A DNA stretch of 64,000 nucleotides from Monodelphis domestica. Its lineage: Eukaryota; Chordata; Mammalia; Didelphimorphia; Didelphidae. The stretch spans positions 230,850,872 through 230,914,871 of the forward strand of contig NC_077233.1 of the NCBI RefSeq assembly GCF_027887165.1, given 5' to 3'. This document shows positions 33,253 to 45,331 of this stretch, one piece after another. Below the pieces are notes generated by a model. The model worked only from the letters and a program-made list of their open reading frames with translations. It searched no databases and had not been told where the DNA came from. A program made the translations under genes and the position numbers. Within the stretch, counting starts at the first letter, position 1. Each line of letters starts with the position of its first letter.

Positions 33253-33345
33253 CGGCCTTGGATATGGGATCTGATAATGTAATCCTATTTCAATTCTTGC
33301 TGTGCATTCATCTATACATTGTTTAATCAGTTCTGAATCTGTAAG
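33253..33345 (-). CDS. LYRM1: LYRM1 second coding exon (residues 54-84)
   Basis: A 93-bp exon, too short for ORF calling, found by its splice sites and protein match. The acceptor is TTTTAACAG just above 33,345 and the donor GTAAGT starts at 33,252. It encodes 31 residues beginning [10 protein letters not shown] and ending IPYPRP, the LYRM1 segment that follows FxKNKN in the first exon. Both junctions are phase 0, so no residue is split. The intron to the first coding exon is 8,273 bp and is filled with repeats. An L1 3' fragment in gene orientation ends about 25-30 bp upstream of this acceptor (see findings), so the branch point may lie partly in L1-derived sequence. Confidence 0.95.
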
Positions 33346-33373
33346 CTGTTAAAATGGGAAAATAAAGAGTTTT

Positions 33374-33926
33374 TTTTAACATTTTATTTGGTCATTTTCA
33401 CACATTATTCATTGGAAACAAAAATAATTTTCTTTTCCTCCCCCCTCGCATCACCCCTCCCATAGCTGACACGCGATTCCACTGGGTATCACATGTGTCC
33501 TTGATTCAAACCTATTTCCATGTTGTTGGTATTTGCATTAGGCTGTTCATTTAGAGTCTCTCCTCAGTCATATCTCCTCAACCCCTGTAGTCAAGCAGTT
33601 GCTTTTCCTTGGTGTTTTTACACCCACAATTTGTCCTCTGCCTGTGGCTAGTGTTTTTTCTTCTAGATCCCTGCAGAATGTTCAGGGACATTGTATTGAC
33701 GCTAATGGAGAAGTCCATTACATTTGATTGTACCACAGTGTATCAGTCTCTGTGTACAATGTTTTCCTGGTTCTGCTCCTTTCGCTCTGCATCACTTCCT
33801 GGAGGTTGTTCCAGGCTCCATGGAATTCTTCCACTTTATTATTCCTTTGAGCACAATAGTTAGTATCCCATCACCAACATATACCACAATTTGTTCAGCC
33901 ATTCCCCAATTGAAGGGCATCCCCTC
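33374..33926 (-). mobile_element. 5'-truncated L1 3' end next to a LYRM1 splice acceptor
   Basis: Minus-strand L1 3' UTR and ORF2 end, closely matching L1-C 18,930-19,500. The flanking AAGAGTTTT (33,365-33,373 and 33,927-33,935) is a perfect 9-bp duplication. The pre-insertion site reads TTTT/AAAA, the L1 endonuclease consensus. Its own AATAAA lies just before the A-run. It is in the same orientation as LYRM1. Confidence 0.9.
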
Positions 33927-34329
33927 AAGAGTTTTAAAAAAAAGTGTCAGCATAGCACATTCTAATGCTAAATAAAGTACTTGCTTATTTTTTTAAAATT
34001 TCCTTACATATATAGCCAATAAATTTAATGGTGATAATGGAAAAGTAATTTAGCTTAAATTTTACTATGTTGATTGAATTCTAAAGGAACCCCATGACTT
34101 CATCTTGGGCTTTTCTAGAAAGCCCATCTGAGAAAGATAATCAAAAAGAAAATAAAGGATTCTCTGCAAGGCATTGTAGCCTGAAGGCTTAAAGAAAAGG
34201 TCCTTCACATTCCAAAAACTGTTTACATTTCTAAATGTGCCCACAAAGGCAACTCAATTTCAAGGAATGTAATGAAAAGATAGTATTTAAAAAACATAAA
34301 ACTAATTTTCCTCAAGTTAGGAATGGCTA

Positions 34330-34548
34330 AACTATACAGCATATGATTGTGATGGGATACTAACTTGCCATAAGAAATGATGAGCAGATTAATTTTTTTT
34401 TAACTTGGAAAAAACTACCTGAAATAATGAAGATTGAAATGAGTAGAACCAAGAGAACAGTATATATAGCTACAGAATTAATATTGGAGAATAACTTGTG
34501 AATTTTTACCTCCAGATTAATGAACTAAGAAGTGGAAACACAAAAGAC

Positions 34549-34589
<41 letters not shown>

Positions 34590-34790
34590 ATATATATATA
34601 TATACACATACATATATATATTTTGCTGGATAATGCCTTCTATGATGTGGGAAGGGGCTGAAAAAATAATTAGAAAGGGCCAGGATTTTGGTGTTTATTC
34701 AAAGTTCACATTGAGACTCTGAAAAGGATTCAAATTTCATCAGTCGCCTGGAAAACTTCAGAGTTAGTGTGGACTATATAGTCTGTGAAC
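34330..34790 (+). repeat. Old L1-related 3' end fragment with microsatellite
   Basis: GATTGTGATGGGATACTAACTTGCCATAAGAAATGATGAGCAG and AGTAGAACCAAGAGAACAGTA-type blocks recur at 37,560-37,720, so both are copies of one old LINE 3' end. A (TA)n/(TG)n tract at 34,549-34,622 interrupts it. Confidence 0.5.
34549..34622. repeat. (TA)n(TG)n(TA)n microsatellite
   Basis: Alternating TA, TG and TA runs. Confidence 0.95.
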
Positions 34791-35199
34791 TATGTCTGTC
34801 TTGTCCATTCCAAAGATCTTGTAGTTTAGTACTGGCTAGACTGGTGAAAGACAAGTTCTCTGTAAGGTTAACACCTAGAATTAGCAACTGATTACCTCAA
34901 GATAAAAACTTGGCTTTCTTCCTATTTTGTAGCAAAAATGCAAGACCAAATAGTCTCAGTTTCCCCATTATGAGAAGCTGTTATTGTGATAATTATCTAT
35001 TTTAGCAACAAATGCAAAATTCTTATTTTCCTTTGGGATTTTATGTAGTTTATAAGTGCCTTTGAGCGAGAAAGTTTTTTTTTCCAGACAGAAATAGTAA
35101 CTCTTCTCACATGAATGAAAGGGCTTATTGAAGGCATAAAAAAAAATCTCTAGTAAATATAATATAAAAAGAGGTTCCTTAGTTCTTAAAGGCCTGAAG

Positions 35200-36460
35200 G
35201 ATTCTCCTAAGCAATAGTCCATCAGGTTAATGACTCCTTGGATTAATCCAACTTGGGACAAAACCCCACAAAAACCTACTTCCTGAAAACAGAAAGACTT
35301 CTGCAGTAAATTAAAATGCAAATTTTCTCAACAAGTCCATAATGAACCATGATAAAAAAAAGAAAAAGTCTAGAATCACATTTCAAGAAATTATAAAGGA
35401 AATCTGATATCCTAAGACCAGAGGATAAAAGAGAAATTGAAAGAATCCTGAAATAGATCACCTCCTGAAAGATATCCCAAAATTAAAACTTCCAGGAATA
35501 TTAAATACAAATTCCAGATTTCTAGGTCAAGGAGAAAATATTGCAACAAGACACAGAGAAACAATTCAAACACCACAGAGCCACAGCCAGTATAATACAA
35601 AATTTAGAAGCTTCCACATTAAAGGTAATATTAGAGGGCTTGGGTATGATATTCCAAAAGGCAAAGGAATTAAGGTTATAACCAAGAATAACCTATTCAA
35701 CATCAAAACTGAGTATAACCCTTCAGGGATTAAAAAAAAATTAAATAGAAGACTTTCAAGTATTCCTGATGAAAAGACCAGAGCTGAACAGAAAATCTGA
35801 CTTTCAAATATAAGACTCAAGAGAAGCATAAAAAAGCATAAAGAAAGAGAAATCATAAGGGAACCAATAAGGTTAAATAGGAAGATGAAAATTAAGAACT
35901 TGATCACTGGGGCAGTTAAAAGGAGCATACATAGATAGAGGGCACAGGTGTAAAGTGACTATAATGGGATGATTTTGTGTGCAGTAAAATACCTCCAACG
36001 ATGGGATATAGGTATAACAGAGTAATATCATATCTAATAGCCTGACACAGGTGTCTTCTGACATCCCCTACAGTCAAAGTGAGTGTCCCTAGTGTCAAAG
36101 TGCCAGAGCCAGTGTAACATTGCCGTGGACAGGCAGATGGCATGACATTTGAAAGCCAGAAAGAACAAATAAGAAATCTCCAAATAAACAATAAACTGGA
36201 AATCCTGAAAATCAAAAAAGAGATTAATAAAATTATAAGAAATCCTTTGAATAAATAAAACTAGAGCTTGTTTTATGAAAACAAACAATAAAATAAACCA
36301 GTGGTTAATTTGAGTACATAAAAAAAGAAAACTAAATTGCCAGTATCCAAAATGAAAAGGGTGAATTTACTACCAATGAAGATGAAATTGAAGTGAATTA
36401 TCAGAAGCTATTTTGCACCAAAAATAATAAAGAAAATATCACCTTGAAAAGTAGAATTTG
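35200..36460 (+). mobile_element. Old plus-strand L1 fragment (ORF1 then ORF2 linker)
   Basis: Plus-strand sequence near 35,620-35,830 decodes by eye to an ORF1 C-terminal-like string ending RPELNRKSDFQ, parallel to RPDLNRKFDAQ of L1-C. 36,140-36,460 matches the ORF2 region after the endonuclease. Many indels indicate great age. Confidence 0.55.
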
Positions 36461-36660
36461 CAAAATGGTAAAAGAAGCACAAAAAAAATCCAAAAAAGGG
36501 AAGATTTTTTTTTAAGTAGAATTGGCCAAATAGAAAAAGAGGTACAAAAGTTCACTGAAGAAAATAATTCTTTAAAAATTAGAATTAACAAATGGAAGCT
36601 AGGGACTTCAGAGAAACCAAGAAGCAATCAAATAAAATAAAAAGAATAGGAATATGAATG
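36461..36660 (+). repeat. Second L1 ORF1 coiled-coil fragment
   Basis: The plus frame 36,458-36,640 is Lys/Glu/Asn-rich with EKEVQKFTEENNSLKIRI, like the ORF1 coiled coil. It lies out of normal order after ORF2 sequence, so it is a separate insertion. Confidence 0.45.
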
Positions 36661-37554
36661 AATAGGAGAAAATTAAATAACTTATTGGAAAAACAAGTAA
36701 CCTGAAAAATGGATCCAATCATTCTAGGGAGCAATTTGGAACTATACCTAACGGGTCATAAAACCACAAATCCTTCGACAGAGCAAAGAGTTTGGGTTTT
36801 TTTCTTCTTTTTTTAGGGGGAGGTGGTGGGAACCTATATATTCAAAAATATTTAAAATATTTACTTAGCTCTTTCTGTGGTGGCAAAGAAGTGGAAACTC
36901 AGTTGTGTATGAAGGCCAGGTAATTAGGAGTTAAACACACCATAACAAGGACAGAGAGGAAATCAGCTTACTAAAGAGGCCAGCTACTCATAAGTGAGTG
37001 AAAGTGAATTTGAGGGAGGAAGAAAATAGAAAGAGCAGCCACCTGAGAGACTAGAGGAACCCCCAGAGGGTGAGACACAGATCACACAGAGATTGTGGCT
37101 AGGCCTAATGTTTATTATGACAAAGAGAAAAATTTTTATAGAATATAGAGTTTAAGCATTACATCATTCTTAGAAGTATAACTTTCTCACAAAAATTGTT
37201 TCAAAATTGTGAAAAACCTTTAACCAAAACATTTCTAGAAACCTGAGCAATTGAGGAATATTGACAATAACTTGGAAGATTTACAGGAATCTAAGAGAAA
37301 AGAGTCTGGGTCATTTGGTCATGACATTACAGAAGCTTTTTTGGTCATCAAAATAATGAACAAGTCAAGGATGATTAGAAGGAAGTTTCCTAAGAAATGT
37401 CTATATTTTGGTTATAACTAGACAATATTTTTTTAGCTGCTATTTTGAGACACAGGTCTTGCCATGGAATCCCAGGCAGACTCATGAGCATGTCTTTATG
37501 GCTACTTTTCCTCAGTGGATCTATTTTGTCTTTAATTTCCTTCACATATCCTCT

Positions 37555-38050
37555 CAGAAACTGTGGGAATATCCATGATTGTGATGGAATACTATTGGGC
37601 TATAATAATGAGCGGGATGGTTTCAGAAAAACCTGTTGGGCTTACATGAGCTGATACAAGGTAGGTTAAGCAGAACCAGGAGAATATTGTATAGAATAAC
37701 AGCAATATAATATAATCATCAACTCTGGATAACTTAGCTATTCTCAGCAATACAATGATCCAAGACAATTCAAAAGGATGTAAAATGCTAACCACTTCCA
37801 GAGAAAGAACTGATGAAGTATGAATGCAGACTGAAGCATATTTTTTAAACTAACTTTTATTATTCTTTATTTGGGGGGGGGTCTTGGTCTTTTTCAATAT
37901 GGCTTATATGAAAATGTTTTGCATGCTTGAACATGTAAAATCTATATCAAATTGTTTGCTTTTTCTAGAGGGGAGCAGGAGTGAAGGAGAGAATTTAGAA
38001 CTCAAAACTTAAAAAAAAATTTACATGTAACTGAGAAAAAATAAAATAAA
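37555..38050 (+). repeat. Old LINE 3' end
   Basis: GTGATGGAATACTATTGGGCTATAA...AGAACCAGGAGAATATTGTA...GAGAAAGAACTGATGAAGTATGAATGCAGA and a terminal AAATAAAATAAAG. This is a typical marsupial LINE 3' end and is shared with 34,330-34,790. Confidence 0.55.
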
Positions 38051-38784
38051 GATAATATTGGCAACCTCAGAGATACTAATTTTAAATGAGCAGTGAGTTT
38101 ATAAGCCATATTTCAGGAAGCAAAAGTGTAGACAAGTATAAAGTTATTTCTAGAAACTTGCCTTGGAAAGGGAGGAGAGATTTAGGACAATAGCCTAGAG
38201 GATTGGTAGGATCAAGTTATTTTTCACATTATAGCTAACACTTATATTGTGCTCCCTTTGCCAGTTATTCATAAATGGAATGGGCTGTCTTGGGATACAT
38301 TATGCTCCCCTTTACTTTAGGTCTTTTCAAGCAAAGGTTGAATGACTATTTGGTATATAGTAGAAGGGATTCTTTTCTGGACATTGGTTAGCCTATGGCC
38401 TCTCTCTGGTCCTTTATAGATCTCATGTTCTGTGAGCCTATGGCTAAATATGTAGTAGAAATTCAGAAAACAATGGTCTCATGGAAAAATGGTCTTATAA
38501 AGTAGGCTTTTGAAAGAAAGATAGGATTTAGAGATAGAAAAAAAGTAAAGCATTGTAAACATTGAGAGAAACATGAACAAAGGAACAGACAGGTCATTTA
38601 CATGATCTAACAGGAGAGCAGTGGGTTGGGAGAATGACAAAACAAAAAGAAACAAAGGGTTTACTGTGAAGTAGTACAAGATTGGTTTAAGTGGATGATT
38701 CTGTGCCTTGGATATCGGTTTAAGGAATATGGAATTTATCTGAGAGGCAGTAGAGAAGGTTATAATTAAGTCAATATTTTAATT

Positions 38785-38960
38785 CAGTTCCACAAACACT
38801 GATTAAGCAATTAAGTGCAGGACACCATGTTAAATGCCAGGTGAAACATAAAATTTAGATAATACATGGTCTTTGCCCTCCTCGTGCTTACTGGTTAGTA
38901 AGGGATATGAAGAACATAACATATACACAGATAATTATAATCCAACAAGTTATCTCTTCT
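38785..38960 (+). repeat. MIR3-like marsupial SINE
   Basis: AAACACTGATTAAGCA...ACACCATGTTAAATGCCAGG...TTTGCCCTCCTCGTGCTTAC matches the interspersed-repeat pattern also seen at 50,165, 52,745 and 63,840. Confidence 0.5.
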
Positions 38961-39634
38961 AACAAAAAATATTTTAAGAAGAGAAAAAAACAGTTGATAA
39001 AGACAAACAATGCAGTGATTATTACATTGTTTCCACCTCAGCAATGGAGAGGCGTATTTTCTAACTCTTTTCTAGGACTAAGCTTGGCTATTATAATTAT
39101 GCATAATTATCCATAACCATTCAGTTTCACTCTATTCTTCTTTTCACACTGTTGTAGTCATTGGGCACAACATGTTTTCTTGGTTCTGCCCATTTCACTG
39201 TGTATCAATTCACAGGAGTTTTGCTATGTTTCTCTGAATAACTGAACTATTTTGCAGTTCTACCAAGGGGATGTCAGTATGTATGTCTTCCTTCAGACCC
39301 TCCAACATGAATAATTTTCATCTTTTCTTCACTTCATTTCACTTTGCTCAGTGAGATTAAAAGTTAGAATTATTCTGATTTGCATTTCTATTAAGTGATT
39401 TCTCTTCCTAATTTTCTTATCTCTCCTTATCTATATTTGTTCCTTCCTTACTGCTTACAAACATGCCCGGCTCTCCAAAAATTTCTTAACTTGATACTCC
39501 AATCCCCTCAATTCTTTTCCTTTTTCATTCCTCCCAGTCACTATCAAACTCCTAGAAAGAACTGCCTACAGTCATTGCTTCTAGTTTCTCACCTCACTTC
39601 TACTCTTGCAATTTGGCTTCCAACCTCGTCACTG

Positions 39635-39805
39635 AGTTACACAGTGAAGTAGAAAGAATATTGGAATTGGAGTCAAAAATACCTGGGCTCAATATCAACT
39701 CTGTCATGTATTACCTTTGCAAATCACTTAACCTTGCTAAGCCTCAAAATAAGAAGTCTGGATTAGATGCTGTTTGAGGTCTCTTTCAGCACTATTTTCT
39801 CCAAG
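39635..39805 (+). repeat. MIR-type core-SINE
   Basis: TTGGAGTCAAAAATACCTGGGCTC...TACCTTTGCAAATCACTTAACCTTGCTAAGCCTCA is the B-box plus core motif. Confidence 0.65.
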
Positions 39806-39849
39806 GTCGGCTCTTTCTATAGCATAGTATGCTGAGAATTACCCTCTCT

Positions 39850-40990
39850 TCCTAGGATATTTTCTCCTCTTTGGTTTTTCATGAGTGCTCTCTCCTTATT
39901 CTCCTTACTATGTGACCCTCCTTCTTAGTCTCCTCTGCAGAATCATCATCCATGTCACATTGTATCAAGTGTGGATATATCAAAGCAGGGTATATTCATA
40001 AGCTCCCAAAGATTTAGTTATATACAGATAACTTTATGTCTATACATTCAAACCTAAGTCACCAGCTATCAATTGAACCCTTCAACCTCAATGTCTATAG
40101 GTATTGCAATTCAACAAGTCAAAACAGAACTCATCTTTTCCTCTAAACCCTTCCCCCCTTCTTAATGTTTCTATTTCTGTTGCCCATACTACCATCTTTC
40201 CATTCATCTGGGTTTGCAACTGAAGTCATCCTCCACTCTTCACTCTCTCTTATCCCCATCACATGCCTAATCTTGACTATAATTTCATGACATTGCTTGT
40301 ATTTGTTCCTTTCTTTCTACTACTATTGTTCAAATCCTTATAACTTTTCATGTGGACTAATGCAACAGCCTCCTAATAAGTCTTTCTTATTCCAGCCTTT
40401 GCCTTCTCCAGTCTCTCATCCACATAGTTGCCAAATTGATATTGCTAAAGCACATTGCTAAAGCTTATGTCACTCCTCTGATCATGAAGCTCTTGTGGTT
40501 CCTTTTTGCCTCCAGAATAAACTATATTCTTCTCCCTGGCATTTAAAGCCCTCTACAATGTGGCTTCACCAATCTTTCCAGCTTTACTCAATGCTATACT
40601 CCTTATGCATTCCATGTTCTTGTTACACTTACTTGCTACTATCAGTGCACCTGCCAAGACATACATATATGCCTTTATACTTTCTGTCCCCTTGTCTGTA
40701 GTACACACTCCCTCCTCATCTTTGCCTAATTTCCTTCAAAACTCAGCTCAAATGCCACCTCCTACAAGAGCCTAATCCTGATTTCCAATTGCTAATGTCC
40801 TTCCCTTTGGAAACTACTTTGTATATTTTGTCTGTCCTTTTCTTTATATCTATGTTGTGGAGCTCCTTTTCCAAGAAAGAAGTGCTTGAGGGTTGGCATA
40901 GTTTTAGTTTTGACTTTATATATTCAATGCCTAATGTCTAGCACAGGGCCTGCCATAACAGGCACTTAAATACTTTAAAAATAATAAATG
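39850..40990 (+). mobile_element. L2 LINE 3' half
   Basis: Hallmark L2 3' blocks are present in order: CCTCCAGAATAAACTATA, GGCATTTAAAGCCCTCTACAATGTGGCTT, TTCAAAACTCAGCTCAAATGCCACCTCCTAC, GCACAGGGCCTGCC and a short terminal repeat. Plus orientation, decayed. Confidence 0.75.
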
Positions 40991-41618
40991 AAATCAAACC
41001 TCTTGGATGTGAATCCTCAGTGCATGCTCAGTGTCTGGGTGGATAAACTGATAAAGACCAAATCAATCCACCTGTACCTTATGAAGATTACCTAAGCTTT
41101 AACCCTTACTTTTAACTCTGTGCTCTTTTCCCTACCCAACACCTGACTGGGTCTTGATTCATTGCAATAATCCTTTATGAAGCACCTAAATGCACTGAAA
41201 GGTAAGAAGGAGGGGGAGTGGGGAATCTCAAGAAGTTTTGAGGTCACAGTCTCTACCCTTGAAGATCTTATAACTTAGATAAGTTCCACTAAGAATTTCT
41301 ACTGATTGGATTGATAGGAACTAGTGAATTATTCTGAAGGCAAGTATGTGGCTCACACTATAGAGCCCTAAAATGCAAGAAAAGTAAAGAGTGAAATATC
41401 AGCTCTTCCACATGGGAATCACATTAGGCAATTCATAACCCAAGTCCTGACAAAAGTCCATTTCTACCAGAGGTATGGCTATGGCTTTGGACTGACTTCT
41501 CTGTCCTAGAATATTAGTTCTTCTTCCACATTATTTTTAGGAATGAAAAGACATGAAAAAAAAAAACACAAAAATTATTTATTTAGTTCCTTGAGAAATC
41601 TCTGTGGATCCCACTTAC

Positions 41619-41777
41619 ATTTTTGTTTTTCTGGAACAATATTCTAGCTTCATTTATAATATACTGCTTTTCTCTGATGGTGTCTTCCATCTGCCCTGAT
41701 GCTGCATGCCACCTCCTTGCAAGCCTGAAAATCTTGCGGTACAGGCCAAGAACTTCTTGTCGTGTTGCCGTTGTCAT
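41619..41777 (-). CDS. LYRM1: LYRM1 first coding exon (residues 1-53)
   Basis: Start of LYR motif-containing protein 1. LYR proteins are small helical proteins that bind mitochondrial acyl carrier protein and support complex assembly or Fe-S delivery; the exact role of LYRM1 is less settled and it has been linked to adipocyte biology. The ATG is at 41,777-41,775 and the 53 codons match LYRM1 as I remember it. The LYR tripeptide is at residues 12-14 (in [13 protein letters not shown]), and a downstream conserved Phe is at residue 48. A pyrimidine-rich acceptor (TTTTTCTAG) ends at 41,786, so 8 bases of 5' UTR precede the ATG. The donor GTAAG begins at 41,618, in phase 0. The open frame continues upstream and into the intron only by chance. 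The 5' noncoding exon is not placed but probably lies in the CpG island about 15 kb away. Confidence 0.95.
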
Positions 41778-42398
41778 CTTAGGAACTAGAAAAATAGAAA
41801 AGGAAAAATTTGTGTGAAAATTCATTTTGATAGTAGGCAGTCAGGCAGATGTACATTTTTCACAAGCTCTTTAAGTAGTCTTTTTTTTTTTAATAATTGC
41901 TCTTTCTAAACAGATATGCATGGTAATCTTACCCAGAATCAGAGAAGCAAGAACACTAGTTACTGCTTAACCATACTTGCTTTTTCTTTAGCCTACAAAA
42001 AAACAAGAGGTTCCTCAATGATGTCCTATTTCCTATGTTGGAAACTTAAATACTTTAGGAAATAGCTGGTTTGAGAGCTGCATTTGTACTCCATAATAAA
42101 TTTCCTAGTAGGTCACGTTAAAATAAAAACCCCTTTAACTTGAATACTTAAGGCCATGGGTGTTCTAGATAAGTGACTTTTTCTGTTAGCTAAAAGTTTA
42201 CCTTTTAAGTACAACCCTTTTTTGTTATTCTTAAACATAAGTAATTTCTTATCCTAATAATTAGTGAACATGAATGAATTTTTCTTTGATGACTGAGGCT
42301 TTTACATTCTTCACCTTAAACATTAATTCTTTATATATAAGAGATTGGAATGAAAGTGTGTTTATCTAAGGAGTTAGGCCATATTATGCTCTCTAATT

Positions 42399-42417
42399 TG
42401 TGTGTGTGTGTGTGTAT
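42399..42417. repeat. (TG)n microsatellite followed by a G-rich run
   Basis: TG dinucleotides followed by GGGGTGGGGGTGGGGGG up to about 42,434, a possible G-quadruplex on the plus strand. Confidence 0.85.
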
Positions 42418-43199
42418 GGGGTGGGGGTGGGGGGAGAAGGAAAGAAGTAATGGCAGAATGGGTACAATTTCTATTGGTATCCACAAAGCAGAATTTTGAA
42501 AAAAAAATGCTGATTATTGGACAACTCTAGTTGGTTATATTTTAGGTAATAGGGTTTTAGTGAACTGAGTCTCTCTCTTTTAACAGACGCATACTCCATT
42601 AAGTCAAATAATGAGGACATGGTAATGAGCTGCAGGTCTAGGAATAGAACCTATGACACCAACATCTGAGTCCTTTCTGTGCTCTCGCCAACCCTCCCTA
42701 AACAAGATTATCAGGATTGTGAAGTAGACTGATCACTGCTGTTAGGGAACATGACCCATTTTTAACACATGAAGAAGTTTAATGCCAAGAAATCAGATAC
42801 CTAGGATCATTCTGAACTCGAATTTGATTATCAAAAGAAAGCATATTTGATCTGGAAACATTATTTATTTTAATCCAAACATACATTCTTAATTCAAAGG
42901 GTACTTGCTATAGAAATTCATCTTAAAGAGGCTTTCTTAGTCTAAGCAGGCTTTCAAGAATGATTCTTTAAGCACTATAGATCCTGACTACACTGACCTT
43001 TCTGGAGTTTTAAAATTTCTCATGAATAAACCAGATTTAATCAGTTAATTTAAACAGTTTTATATACAAAAAGACAAACACCCTGCCACACTGACATTCA
43101 AAGTCTCTATAAAGTCCATGATATTCCAAGCAGTAAAATACTTAAGATGATTGGGGGGTGGGGTGGGGGGAGAAGTGCCAAGAGGTAACTACAGTTTGT

Positions 43200-43330
43200 G
43201 ATTCCACAAATGCAAATCAAATTCAGATAAGATGACGTCATTTTTTTTCTGGGTAAGGAAACTGGTTTCTGAGTTTCTGGCTCTCCCCAAACTCCAAGGT
43301 TTCATATGAAAAGGTGTGAGTCAGTTCGTG
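43200..43330. promoter_or_regulatory. Motif cluster: octamer, CRE and AP-1 sites in the LYRM1 5' intron
   Basis: Non-repetitive sequence about 1.4 kb upstream of the first coding exon. It contains ATGCAAAT (43,210-43,217), a GATA core, a perfect palindromic CRE TGACGTCA (43,233-43,240) and an AP-1 site TGAGTCA (43,317-43,323). The full CRE contains a CpG, which is rare in this AT-rich region. It may be an intronic enhancer or alternative promoter; the motifs alone do not prove it. Confidence 0.3.
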
Positions 43331-43895
43331 TGAAAGACAGAGCATGTAACTGACTTCCACTAAGTGATTGCTTCATTTCCCTGGGACTAAAAGACAAAAC
43401 TTCCCTAACTGCATGACACAGGCATGGAAATGAGAAGGTCTGGTTGGTTGAAACAGAAACTAAGGTGTTAATAACAGTACTAATATGGTATTTTGGAGCT
43501 ATCTTATAGTTTCTAATAAAGATCCAGGGATATTTAAAAAACATCACCGAGAGGGACACACACAAACTCTCTAGTGTGAGGAAGGGGGGGAGAGACCTAG
43601 AAATTTCAATGCAACAAACTAATTAATAATAAAAAATAATGCCTGCATAAATTTTATAGGTTGCAAACCCATAGCTCTGTTTGCTCAGCACCAAAGAATG
43701 AGTCTAAGAGAAAGCCAGGAATGCCTATTCCTATTCTTATGTCCTCATCACAAGCTCCTCCTTTTGTCATTTCAAAAAGTAAGCAACAGAAACTCACAAG
43801 TACTGGAATGTATCTCTATAAAAGCAAAAACTCACCACTGCCCTTTCAGCTATTTAATGTGTTTGCAATATTTAGAGGCAAAATATAAGGAGGCA

Positions 43896-43924
43896 ATATA
43901 TATATACATATATATATATATATA
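43896..43924. repeat. (TA)n microsatellite
   Basis: Simple TA alternation with a few C interruptions. Confidence 0.9.
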
Positions 43925-44639
43925 GTAAGTATAGTGTCCCCATGTCATGTATGCCAAAAAATCTCACCTCACCCCAATCAGCCAAAAAGGTTTCATCTCT
44001 CTTTTGTAAATTTCTCTAGCTTTTGTATTATCCCTGCCCATTATATTCACATTCTGCTATCTGTGTTTATTTTAAAATTTAAAAAATGACAAACTTGTGT
44101 AAAAATCTTGTTTTCCGGCATTACTCTGGTTCCCAACTAATGGGCCACAGGTTCCTAAGTGATTGCAAAGATTCTGCTACATGTTCAACGTATTAGATAA
44201 GCCAATATAATAAAATGGAGAACTTACCTATTGGTAGGTGAATACATATACCTTATACATATATGTAGCCTTATTTAATTTATTTTTATTGACACTTGGA
44301 TCTTATTTAACTTTTAGAAAGTATACAATGCTCCAAAACTTTTAATGCAGTTTTAAGTTATCAAAGTGTAAAAGATTGGACTAAAACTTTTGGGATATTC
44401 TTTATAGATGTTATAATACAAATTAACTTCCTAAAATTCAAAGCAGCTTTTTGTTATTCAAGATTTCCTTGCCAATGGATACTAATTAAAAAATCAATAT
44501 CATGTAAGAATCCATAAAAATTTATTTTTAATTTTAAAAAGTCTTCATACTCAGAAAGTTTGGGACACACTAATTCTAGGAACAGATAAATTCTGAGGTG
44601 GTAACCACTGTACTCATATTTTTATCACACTAAATGTGG

Positions 44640-44930
44640 CTAACAGTTTCTTACACATAATCAAACAGGTTCTCATCAAGTCTCTCCTGGATAACCTAAT
44701 TGGTTCCTTCTGTTGCCCCTTCTATTCATCTTTTACGGAGGTGCCAAAGAAATGTTCCAAAAGCACACCTCTAACTATGTCATTTCCCAACTCAATAAAC
44801 TCCCATGACTTCCCATTACTTCTAGGATCAAATAAATATATCCTCTTCTGGTATTTGGAGTCATTTATAACTTGGATCTAATCTTCCTCCGAAGGCTTAT
44901 TTCACACCCCTGGGTACTGTTCCCTGTACA
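44640..44930 (+). repeat. L2 3' end fragment
   Basis: CCAACTCAATAAACTCCCATGACTTCCCATTACTTCTAGGATCAAATA is the L2 3' signature in plus orientation. Confidence 0.6.
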
Positions 44931-44970
44931 AATTATTCTATTTCCCATCCCAATGTCTATGTATAGGTCA

Positions 44971-45135
44971 GTGATGGCAAACCTTTTAGAGAACAAGTGC
45001 CCAAACCGCAACCCTGACCTTATCTCAGATAAGGCATTGAATTGCTAGGTAGGCAGTAGGTCATGTGAGAAATGTCCTCAGGTGCTGTGGAGAGGGGAGG
45101 ACAGGTTTGACAACATAGGGCTGGATTGTCTACTT
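44971..45135 (+). mobile_element. Possible hAT-type non-autonomous element
   Basis: Starts CAGTGATGGCAAACCTTTTAGA, resembling known mammalian hAT termini. The far terminus was not confirmed. Confidence 0.35.
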
Positions 45136-45331
45136 TGCCTAGAATGTACTCACATGCACCAAAATATCTCATATACATTTTGCATATCCCAAAATAATCA
45201 AGCCAATACCACGTATTGTGCTATCTGCTAGAAATACATCAGAGTAGAGAACATTAGAGAGTGAGGAATGCATCCTGGAAAGGAATAAAGACGTGGCTGG
45301 TGTAAACCTTAAAATTTCTTAGACTTATAAA

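Noticed and set aside
35566..36288. Minus-strand frames with hydrophobic, membrane-like translations
   Set aside because: They are the antisense of an A-rich plus-strand L1 fragment; poly-Phe/Leu translations arise from reversed A-rich sequence.
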